DNA of 64,000 nt. Source: Hyphomonadaceae bacterium (GTDB lineage: Bacteria; Pseudomonadota; Alphaproteobacteria; Caulobacterales; Hyphomonadaceae). Of this stretch, positions 30,242-38,100 are shown piece after piece. Under the pieces are notes generated by a model, which saw nothing but the letters and a program-made list of their open reading frames with translations, was not told the origin of the DNA and made no database searches. The stretch spans positions 62,001 through 126,000 of the forward strand of contig JADKDU010000002.1 in NCBI GenBank assembly GCA_016714495.1, read 5' to 3'. The stretch's first letter is position 1. Every line of letters starts with the position of its first letter. Both the position numbers and the translations under genes were made by a program.

Positions 30242-30939
30242 GTGGGAGAGCCTCCTGACTTACCGGCGCGACTCGGCGGGGGGCGCAAACAAACGGACGC
30301 TACGTAGGGGGGTGGGGGGCGGGGGTCAAGCACTGCGCATGCAGGTGCGACCTCGGAAGCGGGACTTCCGGGGGGCGTCGGGGTTTCGCCCGCAAACACC
30401 TTCCACAAAACCAAGAGACAAGGGGCGCCCGTTCAGCTCAAGGCGCATGCGTTCGGCGCGGCGATGCGCAAGGCGATCGAGATTGCCGAACGGTTTCGCG
30501 AGGCGGCTGAGGCCGGCGGAGACGTCGTGCAGCGGGCGGGGCGCGGCGTGTAGATGAAGGGGGAGGCCTGCAAGTTGGCGCGCACGCTCGTGGATCAGCA
30601 GGTGGACGCTATTCTCGGCCGCGATGATGTGGGCTTGGAGGAGGCCGCATGGCTGCGGGTCGGTGCGGAGGTCGTCGAGGCGGAGCGGAGCTGACGATTT
30701 CGCCCAGACAATCGCGCGCGACTTCCCGCAGCTCGCACGACGGGCGCGAGCGGGAAGAGGAGACGCAAGAGGATCAGCAAGAGATCGACCAGGGGGCGGT
30801 AGACGCCCGTGTCCGGTCCGGTGGATTCTGGCGGGCGCTGTCCTAAAGGCTTTGCGGCCAGGCTTTGAATTCACCGGCGAAGGTTTTTCGCCACCCTCCG
30901 AGTAGGGAGGCGGTTTGTCCCGCACGTCTCTGGCGTAAA
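30242..30939. other. Gene-poor interval, perhaps a decayed gene
   Basis: About 700 bp without a supported gene. On the plus strand a coding-like frame runs from about 30420 with MRKAIEIAERFREAAEAGG (30464), a TAG at 30551, then an ORF 30554-30694 of 46 codons (MKGEACKLARTLVDQQV...). Coding-like text then continues in another frame (DDFAQTIARDFPQLARRA). This looks like a gene broken by a stop and a frameshift, but no family is recognisable, and the opposite strand has equally long open frames. Confidence 0.3.
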
Positions 30940-31581
30940 TCAGCCCGTCCAGCGGGTGGCTTTGGCCGTAATCGTCGGACGCTGGCGTTCCACCGGCTTT
31001 TCCTTGGCCGTGCCGATGTAGATGAAGCCGGCGACCTGTTCGTGGCCGGTCATGGCCAGGGCGGCGTGGACGTGGCCGTCATAGGCGGGGTCTTCGGTGA
31101 TCCAGACGGCGGCCCAGCCCATTGCGTTGGCGGCGACGAGCAGGTTCTGGCAGAGGGCGCCAGCGCTGAGTTGCTGTTCCCAGACAGGCGTTTTCTTCGG
31201 GTCGTGGTGGTTGGGGCTGGAGATGACGGCGAGGATCACGGGCGCGCGCAGCGGGAGCGTCATCTCGCCGGCGAGTTTTTCATCGCTGACATCGGGATCG
31301 CGGAGCTTCCGTGCGGCGGCGAAGATGTCGCCCAGCTTGTTGCGGGCTTCGCCCTCGATGATGAGGATGCGCCAGGGTTCGAGCTTGCGGTGATCCGGTA
31401 CGCGCATGGCGAGGCGGAGCATGGCGTCTAGGTCGGCCGCGGCGGGGCCGGGCTCGGCGAGGGCGGCGACGGGCGTGGACCGGCGCAAGGCGAGCAGGTT
31501 CAGCGTGTCCGGGCTCGGATGGATGGGATCGAGCGGGGCGCCGAATTCCGGTTCGAGGGGAAGGTCTGGCCGGATAGGCAT
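30940..31581 (-). CDS. Nitroreductase family FMN oxidoreductase
   Basis: 213 residues. Family features are LRRSTPVAALAEP (FMN phosphate binding), MRVPDHRKLEPWRILII, LSAGALCQNLLVAANAMGWAAVWIT and the C-terminal FIYIGTAKEKPVERQRP. It is most like YdjA-type minimal nitroreductases, which reduce nitro compounds or quinones with NAD(P)H. Two bases separate it from the upstream DsbA-like gene, so they are likely one transcript. Confidence 0.9.
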   Translation of the reverse strand: MPIRPDLPLEPEFGAPLDPIHPSPDTLNLLALRRSTPVAALAEPGPAAADLDAMLRLAMRVPDHRKLEPWRILIIEGEARNKLGDIFAAARKLRDPDVSDEKLAGEMTLPLRAPVILAVISSPNHHDPKKTPVWEQQLSAGALCQNLLVAANAMGWAAVWITEDPAYDGHVHAALAMTGHEQVAGFIYIGTAKEKPVERQRPTITAKATRWTG

Positions 31582-31583
31582 GC

Positions 31584-32273
31584 CTAGTGCTGTTCGGCGG
31601 GAGCGGGCGCGACCGGGTCGGCTGGCGACGTGATCGGGGTTGGCGGGGCGGCCTGACCGGAAAGGCCTGCGTCGATGGCGGCCTTGATGCTGGTCCAGGA
31701 TTTCGACAGGTCTGGCTCGGCCATCTCGACGCCGTTGACGAAGAAGGTGGGCGTGGACATGACGCCGATCTGGCGGGCGTAGGCGCCCACATCGTTGACG
31801 CGTTGGATGTTCTGCTTGTCTGCGAGGCAGGCGTCGACCTGCGCGCCGCTGAGGCGGAATTTCTCGCCGAGCGATTTCAGCGCGGGGAGCGAGTCGCCTT
31901 TCTGCGCGGACATGACGATGTCCTGCTGGCGGGCGAAGGCTTCATCGAGCACGGCGAAGTAATCTTCCGTTCCCGAGCAGCGGGCGACAGAGAAGATGGC
32001 GGCGTCGAGAGCGCCGTGGATGGCGTATTCGCGGAAGACAAACTTGATCTTGCCGGTATCGACATAGTCTTTCTTCATCTCGGGATAGAAGGTGTCGTGC
32101 CAGAATTTGCAGCCCGGGCAGGTGGGTGAGCCGTATTCGACGACGGTGACCTTGGCGTCCTGCGGGCCTATGAAGGCGTCGCCCTCGACATTGACGATCT
32201 TGTCGCGGCCCTGCGCGCCGCAGGCGGCGAGGGCGAGGGCGGCAATGGCGCCGGCGAGAGTCTTGGGGAACAT
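31584..32273 (-). CDS. DsbA-family thioredoxin-fold lipoprotein (CPGC)
   Basis: 229 residues from the ATG at 32273. The lipobox is LAAC, and the thioredoxin fold carries the redox motif in SPTCPGCKFW, with the cis-Pro loop MSTPTFFVNG. It belongs to the DsbA/DsbG-like thiol oxidoreductases acting on periplasmic proteins. The C-terminal tail is Pro/Ala-rich. Two further relatives lie at 46137-47554. It probably forms an operon with the nitroreductase. Confidence 0.9.
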   Translation of the reverse strand: MFPKTLAGAIAALALAACGAQGRDKIVNVEGDAFIGPQDAKVTVVEYGSPTCPGCKFWHDTFYPEMKKDYVDTGKIKFVFREYAIHGALDAAIFSVARCSGTEDYFAVLDEAFARQQDIVMSAQKGDSLPALKSLGEKFRLSGAQVDACLADKQNIQRVNDVGAYARQIGVMSTPTFFVNGVEMAEPDLSKSWTSIKAAIDAGLSGQAAPPTPITSPADPVAPAPAEQH

Positions 32274-32314
32274 GCAGGGCTCCGGTCTGGGGTGGGCAAC
32301 ACTTAGTGGATTAC

Positions 32315-32446
32315 TCTGTCCCCGCAAAGCGGGGGAAGTACGGCGAAGCCGGGATGGGGGTGGGCCGCGGGAACACATTGATATTATCCCTTGTGACTCG
32401 CCCCCATCGACCCTTCGGGCCATTTCCCCCGCCTTGCGGGAGAAGA
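32315..32446. repeat. Long imperfect inverted repeat of the intergenic palindromic type
   Basis: The left arm is 32315-32363 and the right arm is 32399-32446; they match as reverse complements over about 48 bp with few differences. Key shared blocks are CCCGCAAAGCGGGGGAA / CCCGCAAGGCGGGGGAA and GATGGGGG. Each arm holds smaller palindromes. It lies between divergent genes. Such GC-rich dispersed palindromes are common in alphaproteobacterial chromosomes; no second copy was seen in this window. Confidence 0.75.
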
Positions 32447-32489
32447 GTTGCGCCTTGCCCGAGGCGCTTGCTGGGCTTAATCGCCCGTG

Positions 32490-33089
32490 ATGACCGACAC
32501 TCCTGCCAAATGGCGGATCAAGTCCGCGCGGACGATTTATGCGAACCGGTGGATTACCGTGCGCGAGTATCAGACCGTCGCGCCGACGGGGAATGATGCG
32601 CTGTACGGGCTGGTGCACATGCACAACCTCGCGCTGGGCGTGCTGCCGATCGATGAGGACGGGAACACCATCCTGATCGGACAGGAGCGGTTTCCATTCG
32701 GGCGGTATTCGTGGGAGCTGCCCGAGGGCGGGGGCTCGCCGGGGAGTCCGCCGCTGGAGGGCGCGCAGCGGGAGCTGGCTGAGGAGGCGGGGCTGAAGGC
32801 GGAGGGCTGGCTACCGCTGGTGGCGGACATACACATGTCCAACTCGGTGACGGACGAGCGGGCCTATGCCTTCATGGCGTGGGGGCTCTCGCCGGATCAC
32901 TCCTTTGCGAAGGACAGTTCAGAGGAACTATCCGTTCGAAGAGTTCCATTCGCACAAGCCCTGAAAATGGCGGTTTCCGGAGAGATCACGGACGCTTTCT
33001 CCCTTGTCATGATATTGAAGGCTGACCATCTGCTGCGGACCGGGGGCTTGCCCCCGGAGCTTGCGAAGCTCATGCAGGCGCGGACCTAA
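32490..33089 (+). CDS. NUDIX hydrolase, ADP-ribose pyrophosphatase-like
   Basis: 199 residues. The NUDIX box is present as SPPLEGAQRELAEEAGL, preceded by YSWELPEGGG, as in ADP-ribose/ADP-sugar pyrophosphatases. The N-terminal strand-swapped region (TIYANRWITVREYQTVAP) fits the same group. ATG at 32490; GTG at 32487 is possible. It cuts nucleoside-diphosphate sugars with a divalent metal. Confidence 0.88.
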   Translation: MTDTPAKWRIKSARTIYANRWITVREYQTVAPTGNDALYGLVHMHNLALGVLPIDEDGNTILIGQERFPFGRYSWELPEGGGSPGSPPLEGAQRELAEEAGLKAEGWLPLVADIHMSNSVTDERAYAFMAWGLSPDHSFAKDSSEELSVRRVPFAQALKMAVSGEITDAFSLVMILKADHLLRTGGLPPELAKLMQART

Positions 33090-33119
33090 AGGGGCGGACG
33101 GCCCCCAGGGAGAGACATC

Positions 33120-33947
33120 ATGGCCGACGGCCGGGCTTCCGAGTCACCCATTCCCCTAGCCAAGGGCGCGCCTGCGCCGATCTGGCAGAAGCTGCGCTTC
33201 GATGCCAAGGCCGCGGCCGAGCAGGAGTCGACGCTGTCGAGCTATCTGGCGGCGACGGTTCTCAATCACGAGACGTTTGCGGAGGCGCTCTGCTACCAGC
33301 TGGCGCAGAAGGCGGGCGGGCCGGACATGAGCGCGCTCGCGGTGCGCGAGATCTGCGAGGAAGCGTACAAGAGCGATCCCTCGATCGTGGCGGCGGCGGA
33401 GCGGGACCTTCAGGCCGTGCTCGAGCGCGATCCGGCGACGCGGTCGACGCTGCAGCCCTTCCTGTTCTTCAAGGGCTTCCTGGCGTTGCAGACACACCGT
33501 ACGGCGCACTGGCTGTGGGGGCAGGGGCGCGAGACGCTGGCGTTCTTCCTGCAGTCGCGGATGTCGGAGCTGTACAGCGTGGATATCCATCCGGCGGCGC
33601 CGATCGGGTCGGGCGTGTTCATGGATCATGCGACAGGCATCGTGATCGGCGAGACGGCGCGCGTGGGCAATGACGTGTCGATGCTGCATGGCGTGACGCT
33701 GGGCGGCACGGGCAAGGTTTATACGGATCGTCACCCGAAGATCGGGAATGGCGTGCTGCTGGGCGCCGGGTCGAAGGTGCTGGGCAATATCCAGATCGGC
33801 GACGAGGCGCGCGTGGGATCGGGCTCGGTGGTGCTGAGCGATGTGCCGGCGCGGTGCTCGGTGGCGGGCGTGCCGGCAAAGCCCGTGGGCGGAACCTGCA
33901 TGAAGCCCGCGCAGACGATGGACCAGAAATTCGACATGGGCCTCTAA
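33120..33947 (+). CDS. cysE: Serine O-acetyltransferase
   Basis: 275 residues. An N-terminal helical domain is followed by left-handed beta-helix hexapeptide repeats (DIHPAAPIGSGVFMDHATGIVIGETA, GVTLGGTGK, HPKIGNGVLLGAGSKVLGNI). The His/Asp pair is in FMDHATG. It makes O-acetylserine for cysteine synthesis. Its usual downstream partner in related genomes, a DUF3126 gene, is here about 1 kb away with accessory DNA between. Confidence 0.97.
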   Translation: MADGRASESPIPLAKGAPAPIWQKLRFDAKAAAEQESTLSSYLAATVLNHETFAEALCYQLAQKAGGPDMSALAVREICEEAYKSDPSIVAAAERDLQAVLERDPATRSTLQPFLFFKGFLALQTHRTAHWLWGQGRETLAFFLQSRMSELYSVDIHPAAPIGSGVFMDHATGIVIGETARVGNDVSMLHGVTLGGTGKVYTDRHPKIGNGVLLGAGSKVLGNIQIGDEARVGSGSVVLSDVPARCSVAGVPAKPVGGTCMKPAQTMDQKFDMGL

Positions 33948-33962
33948 GCGCGGCCGTTTGAT

Positions 33963-34288
33963 GTGTGCTGCGCCTTCAGCTCTACCGCCCTCGTCAGCAT
34001 GAGGGGATTGAAATTCGGCAAGATGAAGCACGGGGTCGCCGACCTGCTGCAGGCGGCGCGAGCAGATCAGGATCTTCAGGAAGCCTACTGGCCGATGATG
34101 GAAGCTGTCGGCAAGCTGATAAAGGCGTGCAAGGATTCAGGGGATATCATCAGCGGCGCGGACGCCGAAGATTTCCTGATGTTCTTGGGTTTCCTGTGGC
34201 AGATCCCGCCAACGCCACGGGCGAAACACGCGTGAAGCGGGTTCTGACGCTGTTCTTCCGAGGCATGGGCGCCGACGATCCGCGCTAG
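33963..34288 (+). pseudogene. TetR-family regulator remnant (C-terminal part only, frameshifted)
   Basis: The frame reads KHGVADLLQAARADQDLQEAYWPMM and then DAEDFLMFLGFLWQIPP, typical of the ligand-binding C-terminal domain of TetR regulators. It then jumps frame at about 34207-34215; the other frame continues ATGETRVKRVLTLFFRGMGADDPR, the normal end of such domains. One base is missing at the junction. The DNA-binding N-terminal half is absent, because cysE ends only 15 bp upstream. Confidence 0.65.
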
Positions 34289-34298
34289 GCCAGATGGC

Positions 34299-34442
34299 CT
34301 AGCAATCGCAATCCGAATCGTAGTCGTCGTCGCCAGACGGGCTGTCGTAGGTGCTGTCGTAGTCGTCCCAGAATTCGTCGTCCAAGATGCAGCCGGAGCA
34401 CAGGGTCAGCGCCGCGAGGGCGGCGAGGATGGCGCGTTTCAT
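34299..34442 (-). CDS. Tiny CxxC protein A with acidic tail
   Basis: 47 residues from the ATG at 34442. A hydrophobic N-terminus (MKRAILAALAALTL) runs into CSGC and then a very acidic Asp/Tyr/Ser tail ending DSDCDC. It may be a lipoprotein processed at the second Cys, although the residue three before it is Cys where Leu is usual, or a secreted CxxC metal-binding peptide. The C-terminal CDC adds more possible ligands. Two paralogues follow in tandem. Confidence 0.65.
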   Translation of the reverse strand: MKRAILAALAALTLCSGCILDDEFWDDYDSTYDSPSGDDDYDSDCDC

Positions 34443-34461
34443 GTGATGAGGGTTCCGGCGA

Positions 34462-34593
34462 TCAGCGGGCGGGGTGGGAATGCGGCGCGGTGAGATAGGA
34501 GTGCGGCTCGTCTTCGATGAAGTCGTCATCAAAGATCATGCAGCCGGAACACAGGGTCGGCGCCCCAAGGCAGCCGATGATTGCGGATTTCAA
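34462..34593 (-). CDS. Tiny CxxC protein B, TTG start
   Basis: 43 residues from a TTG at 34593, with GGAGAGAG at a good distance upstream. It is not visible if only ATG/GTG starts are used. It reads LKSAIIGCLGAPTLCSGC, then MIFDDDFIEDEPHS, and matches protein A in TLCSGC followed by an acidic stretch. A TGA at 34462-34464 ends it. Confidence 0.55.
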   Translation of the reverse strand: MKSAIIGCLGAPTLCSGCMIFDDDFIEDEPHSYLTAPHSHPAR

Positions 34594-34647
34594 CGTGACT
34601 CTCTCCAGCCCCACTCAACCCCTGCTTAGCACCGCCGTAGAGGTAAG

Positions 34648-34824
34648 CTAGCGGCCTGCAAGGGGCGGTGCTGCACTTTGCGAGGGGACCGGCTGGGCTG
34701 GGGCGGCGCGCGTGTCGCCGGCCAAGCACATGTCGTCATACCAGCAGTCGAGATCTTCCTTGGTAAGCAGGCAGCCGGCGCACAGCATGGCGGCGGCAAG
34801 GCAGGCAACGGTAATCTTGACCAT
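34648..34824 (-). CDS. Tiny CxxC protein C
   Basis: 58 residues from the ATG at 34824. It starts MVKITVACLAAAMLCAGC, then LLTKEDLDCWYDDMC, with two further Cys and a Pro/Ala-rich end. It shares the hydrophobic lead, the CxGC motif and the acidic following segment with its two neighbours, so the three arose by duplication. No family is recognised. Confidence 0.6.
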   Translation of the reverse strand: MVKITVACLAAAMLCAGCLLTKEDLDCWYDDMCLAGDTRAAPAQPVPSQSAAPPLAGR

Positions 34825-34990
34825 CAACGTGTCCCCGAAAATTCAGGCAAAGGACTCGATTCAATGAGGAAAAGCAAGATTCCCCGCCGTCTGCGCGCGA
34901 AGCGGGAAGGCTGTTGGCCGCTTTGCCAGCAGGGTTGGCGCCGGGGCAAGGGGCGGCTAAGTCTCCGCGGCAAGCTCAGGAGCCTCCCCG

Positions 34991-35200
34991 ATGAATCCCG
35001 AAACCATCAAGCGCGTCGAGGCGTACCTAAAGCGCACGCTGAATCCGGGCATCGCGCTGACTGCACGCCCGCGCGTGACGGACAGTGTGGAAGTGGTGAT
35101 CGGCGGCGAGCATGTCGGGCTGGTCTACCTGATCGAGGATGAGGGCGAGACGAGCTACCAGCTCGAGATCACCATCCTGCAAGAAGACCTCGAAGGCTGA
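34991..35200 (+). CDS. DUF3126 family protein
   Basis: 69 residues: MNPETIKRVEAYLKRTLNPGIAL, then VVIGGEHVGLVYLIEDEGETSYQLEITIL, the DUF3126 pattern. It is a small cytoplasmic protein of unknown function, typical of alphaproteobacteria and, from memory, often next to cysE. AGGAG lies upstream of the ATG. Confidence 0.85.
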   Translation: MNPETIKRVEAYLKRTLNPGIALTARPRVTDSVEVVIGGEHVGLVYLIEDEGETSYQLEITILQEDLEG

Positions 35201-35228
35201 TCTATCCGGCTGTGACGGGGGCCCCGAC

Positions 35229-35357
35229 ATGGTGGCTGTGGGCATCGTCAATCTTGGAATAGCAGCGTTCGCGGCGGCCGGTCTGACTGGGCCGCTTGGT
35301 CTTGGGCTGTTGGCCGCGTTTGTGATCGGTGCACGCATCGGCCTCCCGCAGGCGTGA
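35229..35357 (+). CDS. Possible 42-residue membrane peptide
   Basis: An ORF from the ATG at 35229 encodes MVAVGIVNLGIAAFAAAGL, then GPLGLGLLAAFVIGARIGL: two short Gly/Ala-rich hydrophobic stretches. A purine run (GGGGG) lies upstream. It is 28 bp after the DUF3126 gene and could be co-transcribed. Such composition also arises by chance in GC-rich DNA. Confidence 0.35.
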   Translation: MVAVGIVNLGIAAFAAAGLTGPLGLGLLAAFVIGARIGLPQA

Positions 35358-35442
35358 TCAGCTGACCTTGCGGCACGATTGTGAGCGGCCCCGAGCGGGT
35401 CTACCCTGACGGCGTCAAGAAAAAATGTTGGAGGGAAGACCC

Positions 35443-36390
35443 ATGCTGCGTACACTGATCGGAGTTTCGGCTTTGGCCCTGTCGATGGCGGCGTGCTCGC
35501 CCCAGGCGGCGGCGCCTGCAGCGCCGGCGGCTGCTGCGCCGGAGACGGCAAAGCTGCCTGTCGAAGTTGAAGACAAGTACGCGACCAGCGAGGACGGCAC
35601 GAAGATCCATTACGTCGCTAGCGGACAGGGCCCGCTCATCGTGATGGTGCACGGCTTTCCGGATTATTCGGGCTCGTGGGACAAGCTGACGCCGAAGTTG
35701 AACGACGCCTATCGCGTCGTGGCGATGGATACGCGTGGCTACAACCTTTCCGACAAGCCCGAAGGCGTCGAAAACTACAAGATCGACAAGCTGGTCGCCG
35801 ATATCCAGTCGGTGATCGCCGCCGAGGGCGCAAGCAAGGCGACCGTGCTCGGCCACGATTGGGGGGCGATCCAGGCCTGGTATTACGCCTTCGCACATCC
35901 CGAGACGATTGAGCGGTTGATCATCATGTCGGTGCCGCACCCGGCGCTGTTCATTCGCCAGATCGTCCAGAGCCCGAAGAACAGCGATTATGCGCGTAAC
36001 TTCCAGAAGGAAGGGTCGGAGAAGAATCTGACTGCGGAAGGTCTGGCGCGCAGCGTGCAGGATCCGGCGGACAAGGCGAAATACGTCGAGGCTTTCGGCC
36101 GTTCGAACTTTGCCGGCATGATGAACTATTACCGCGCGAACTATCCGGCGACGCCGAAGCCGGGCGATGCGCCGCCAACCTTCCCCAAGCTTGATGTGCC
36201 GTTGTTGGTGATTCATGGGATGAAGGACACGGCGCTTCTGTCGTTCGGCCACAACGACACCTGGGACCAGAACAACAAAGACACGACGATCCTGATGATC
36301 CCGGAATCCGGGCACTGGATTCAGCGCGACGCGCCTGACTTGCTGGCGGCGCAGGTGCGCAGCTGGCTGGAAATGCATCCCACGAAGTAG
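35443..36390 (+). CDS. Epoxide hydrolase-like alpha/beta-hydrolase lipoprotein
   Basis: 315 residues from the ATG at 35443, which has GGAGGGA upstream (an ATG at 35425 is in frame but less well placed). The lipobox is MAAC, followed by an Ala/Pro linker. The oxyanion motif is HGFPDYSGSW, the nucleophile Asp is in GHDWGAIQAW, and the His is in PESGHWIQRD. An Asp nucleophile points to epoxide hydrolase or haloalkane dehalogenase chemistry, on a membrane-anchored periplasmic enzyme. Confidence 0.88.
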   Translation: MLRTLIGVSALALSMAACSPQAAAPAAPAAAAPETAKLPVEVEDKYATSEDGTKIHYVASGQGPLIVMVHGFPDYSGSWDKLTPKLNDAYRVVAMDTRGYNLSDKPEGVENYKIDKLVADIQSVIAAEGASKATVLGHDWGAIQAWYYAFAHPETIERLIIMSVPHPALFIRQIVQSPKNSDYARNFQKEGSEKNLTAEGLARSVQDPADKAKYVEAFGRSNFAGMMNYYRANYPATPKPGDAPPTFPKLDVPLLVIHGMKDTALLSFGHNDTWDQNNKDTTILMIPESGHWIQRDAPDLLAAQVRSWLEMHPTK

Positions 36391-36396
36391 GCCGCG

Positions 36397-36681
36397 CTAC
36401 CTGTAAGCAGCTTTCGCCTTCGGGCGGCGGTCGGCGCGCGAGCGGCGACCGTGCTGGGCTTTCATCGCCCGGATGCGGTCGCGCAGGTGCGCGGCCGGCG
36501 GCGGCGGCGTCTGGTTGGGGCTGCAGAGGTGGGCGGCGGCTTCGGATTTCCGCGTCAGGCTGGCGCTGAGGATGATCGTGATCTTCGGTCGGTATTGCCG
36601 CGTCGATTGGGCGAGCGCGAAGCTGTTGTCCGAACCGGCAAGGCGGGCGTCGGCGAACAGGACGTGGATCTGAGGGCCATG
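36397..36681 (-). pseudogene. Response-regulator receiver-domain remnant
   Basis: An open frame of 94 codons without a start codon, bounded by TAGs at 36682-36684 and 36397-36399. It reads HVLFADARLAGSDNSFALAQ, then RQYRPKITIILSASL and HLRDRIRAMKAQHG, matching the middle and end of a CheY-like receiver including the phospho-acceptor Asp strand. The first 45 or so residues, with the acidic pair, are missing. It abuts the b subunit of ATP synthase and has no ribosome site. Confidence 0.6.
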
Positions 36682-36708
36682 CTAGAGCGCGGTCTTGGCC
36701 TCGGCTGA

Positions 36709-37278
36709 CTAGGACAGCGCCTTGGCCGCAGCGGCGAGGCTTTTCGAGAACTCGTCGTCGGCAGCCTTGCCCGAGAGCTGTTCGGTGAGGATCGCTGCGG
36801 CGGCTTTCGAAGCAGTTTCGACAGCGGCCATTTTCACGTCGCGCACGGCTTCCGATTCAGCGCGGGCGATGCGGTCTTCGGCCATCTTTTCGCGGCGGGC
36901 GATACGCTCGGTGAGGGCGACGCTGGCGGCGGCGGCGAGTTGGTCGGCTTCGCGGCGCGCGGCTGCGATGATGCCCTTGGCTTCGGCTTCAGCTTCGGCG
37001 GCGCGTTTCTGGACTTCGGCCAGCTTGGCTTCGGCTTCCTTGCGGAGCGCTTCGGCGGCGGCGAGTTCCGACGTGATCTTGATCGCGCGATCGTCGAGCG
37101 ACTTCGTGATGGTCTTCGGCACCTTCATGTAGAGGATGACGCCGATGAAGATCAGCAGGCCGACGAACGCCCAAAAGGCCGGGTCGTTGAGGTCGAACGG
37201 GCCGATGACCGGCAAGGCGCCGGCAGCATGGTCCGCAGCAGCAGCGTGAGCGTCGACGGGCGCGTGTTCGGGTTCCAT
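36709..37278 (-). CDS. atpF: ATP synthase F0 subunit b
   Basis: 189 residues. An Ala/His-rich N-terminus precedes one membrane helix (FWAFVGLLIFIGVILYMKVP) at about residues 34-53, followed by a long Ala/Glu/Arg coiled coil that forms the peripheral stalk. It is the last gene of the atpI-B-E-F'-F operon. F1 genes are not in the window, as is usual for alphaproteobacteria. Confidence 0.95.
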   Translation of the reverse strand: MEPEHAPVDAHAAAADHAAGALPVIGPFDLNDPAFWAFVGLLIFIGVILYMKVPKTITKSLDDRAIKITSELAAAEALRKEAEAKLAEVQKRAAEAEAEAKGIIAAARREADQLAAAASVALTERIARREKMAEDRIARAESEAVRDVKMAAVETASKAAAAILTEQLSGKAADDEFSKSLAAAAKALS

Positions 37279-37279
37279 C

Positions 37280-37816
37280 TCAGGCTCCCATCACGCCAGC
37301 GACGGCAGACTTGACCGCAGCAGGCGAAGGCTTGGCGCCGGTAAGGCGTTCGGCGATCGCGGCGGCCGCGTCTTCGGCTACGGCCGAAACGTTCGCCATC
37401 GCTTTCGCGCGGGTATCGTTGATGCGGGCTTCGGCGGCGGCGAGGCGGGCGTTGAGGTCCGCCTCGACTTTCGTGGTTTCCGCCGAGGTGCGCGCATCAG
37501 ACTCAGCCTTAGCCTTGGAGGCAGTATCGCGGGCGCGGGCGCGGGCTTCCGCGATCTGCGCTTCGAACTGCTTCACCGAGGCGTCGGCTGAGGCGGAGAG
37601 GACGGCGGCTTTGGCGACGTCGGCCTTGATGGCGCCGTCGCGGTCTTCCACCGCTTTCCGGATCTTCGGCAGGAAGACGGTGGCGACCGCGAAATAGAGC
37701 ACGCCAAACGTCAGCACCAGCCAGAAGATCTGGGATACCCCGAAATCTCCGATTTGGTCGAACGGGGGAAAGCCGCTTCCGGCTGCATGTCCCGCTTCTG
37801 CCGCTTCGTGCTCCAC
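37280..37816 (-). CDS. atpG: ATP synthase F0 subunit b' (second b-type subunit)
   Basis: 178 residues. One membrane helix (IFWLVLTFGVLYFAVATVFLPKI) and a long coiled coil rich in Ala/Lys/Glu. With subunit b it forms a heterodimeric stator, the alphaproteobacterial and cyanobacterial arrangement. One base separates it from atpF, so translation is coupled. The symbol used for b' varies between genomes (atpG, atpF2, atpX). Confidence 0.93.
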   Translation of the reverse strand: MEHEAAEAGHAAGSGFPPFDQIGDFGVSQIFWLVLTFGVLYFAVATVFLPKIRKAVEDRDGAIKADVAKAAVLSASADASVKQFEAQIAEARARARDTASKAKAESDARTSAETTKVEADLNARLAAAEARINDTRAKAMANVSAVAEDAAAAIAERLTGAKPSPAAVKSAVAGVMGA

Positions 37817-37851
37817 GTCGTGGTCTCCGTCTTCCTACAGAAGGGCCTGGA

Positions 37852-38073
37852 TCAGACTGCGAAGATCAGGATCAGGGCGATGGCGAAGCCGAAGATGCCC
37901 AGAGCTTCCGTCACGGCGAAGCCGAAGATCAGGTTGCCGAACTGCTGAGGAGCAGCCGACGGGTTGCGCATCGCGCCATCGAGGTAGGCGGCGAAGATGT
38001 TGCCCACGCCGATCGCAGCGCCAAGCATGGCGAGGCAGGCGAGACCGGCGCCGACGAAATTGAGACCTTCCAT
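37852..38073 (-). CDS. atpE: ATP synthase F0 subunit c
   Basis: 73 residues forming a helical hairpin: GAGLACLAMLGAAIGVGNIFA, the polar loop AMRNPSA, and NLIFGFAVTEALGIFGFAIAL. The proton-carrying Glu is residue 56. No extra sodium-site residues are evident, so H+ coupling is expected. Confidence 0.97.
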   Translation of the reverse strand: MEGLNFVGAGLACLAMLGAAIGVGNIFAAYLDGAMRNPSAAPQQFGNLIFGFAVTEALGIFGFAIALILIFAV

Positions 38074-38100
38074 AGTATTCTCCTTGAAGTCCGTTGGTGA

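Noticed and set aside
30326..30925. 199-codon minus-strand frame
   Set aside because: No ribosome site, no recognisable domain and a composition like an antisense frame in GC-rich DNA.
34864..35142. Basic plus-strand frame starting MRKSKIPRRLRAK
   Set aside because: It overlaps the DUF3126 gene in another frame and has no support.
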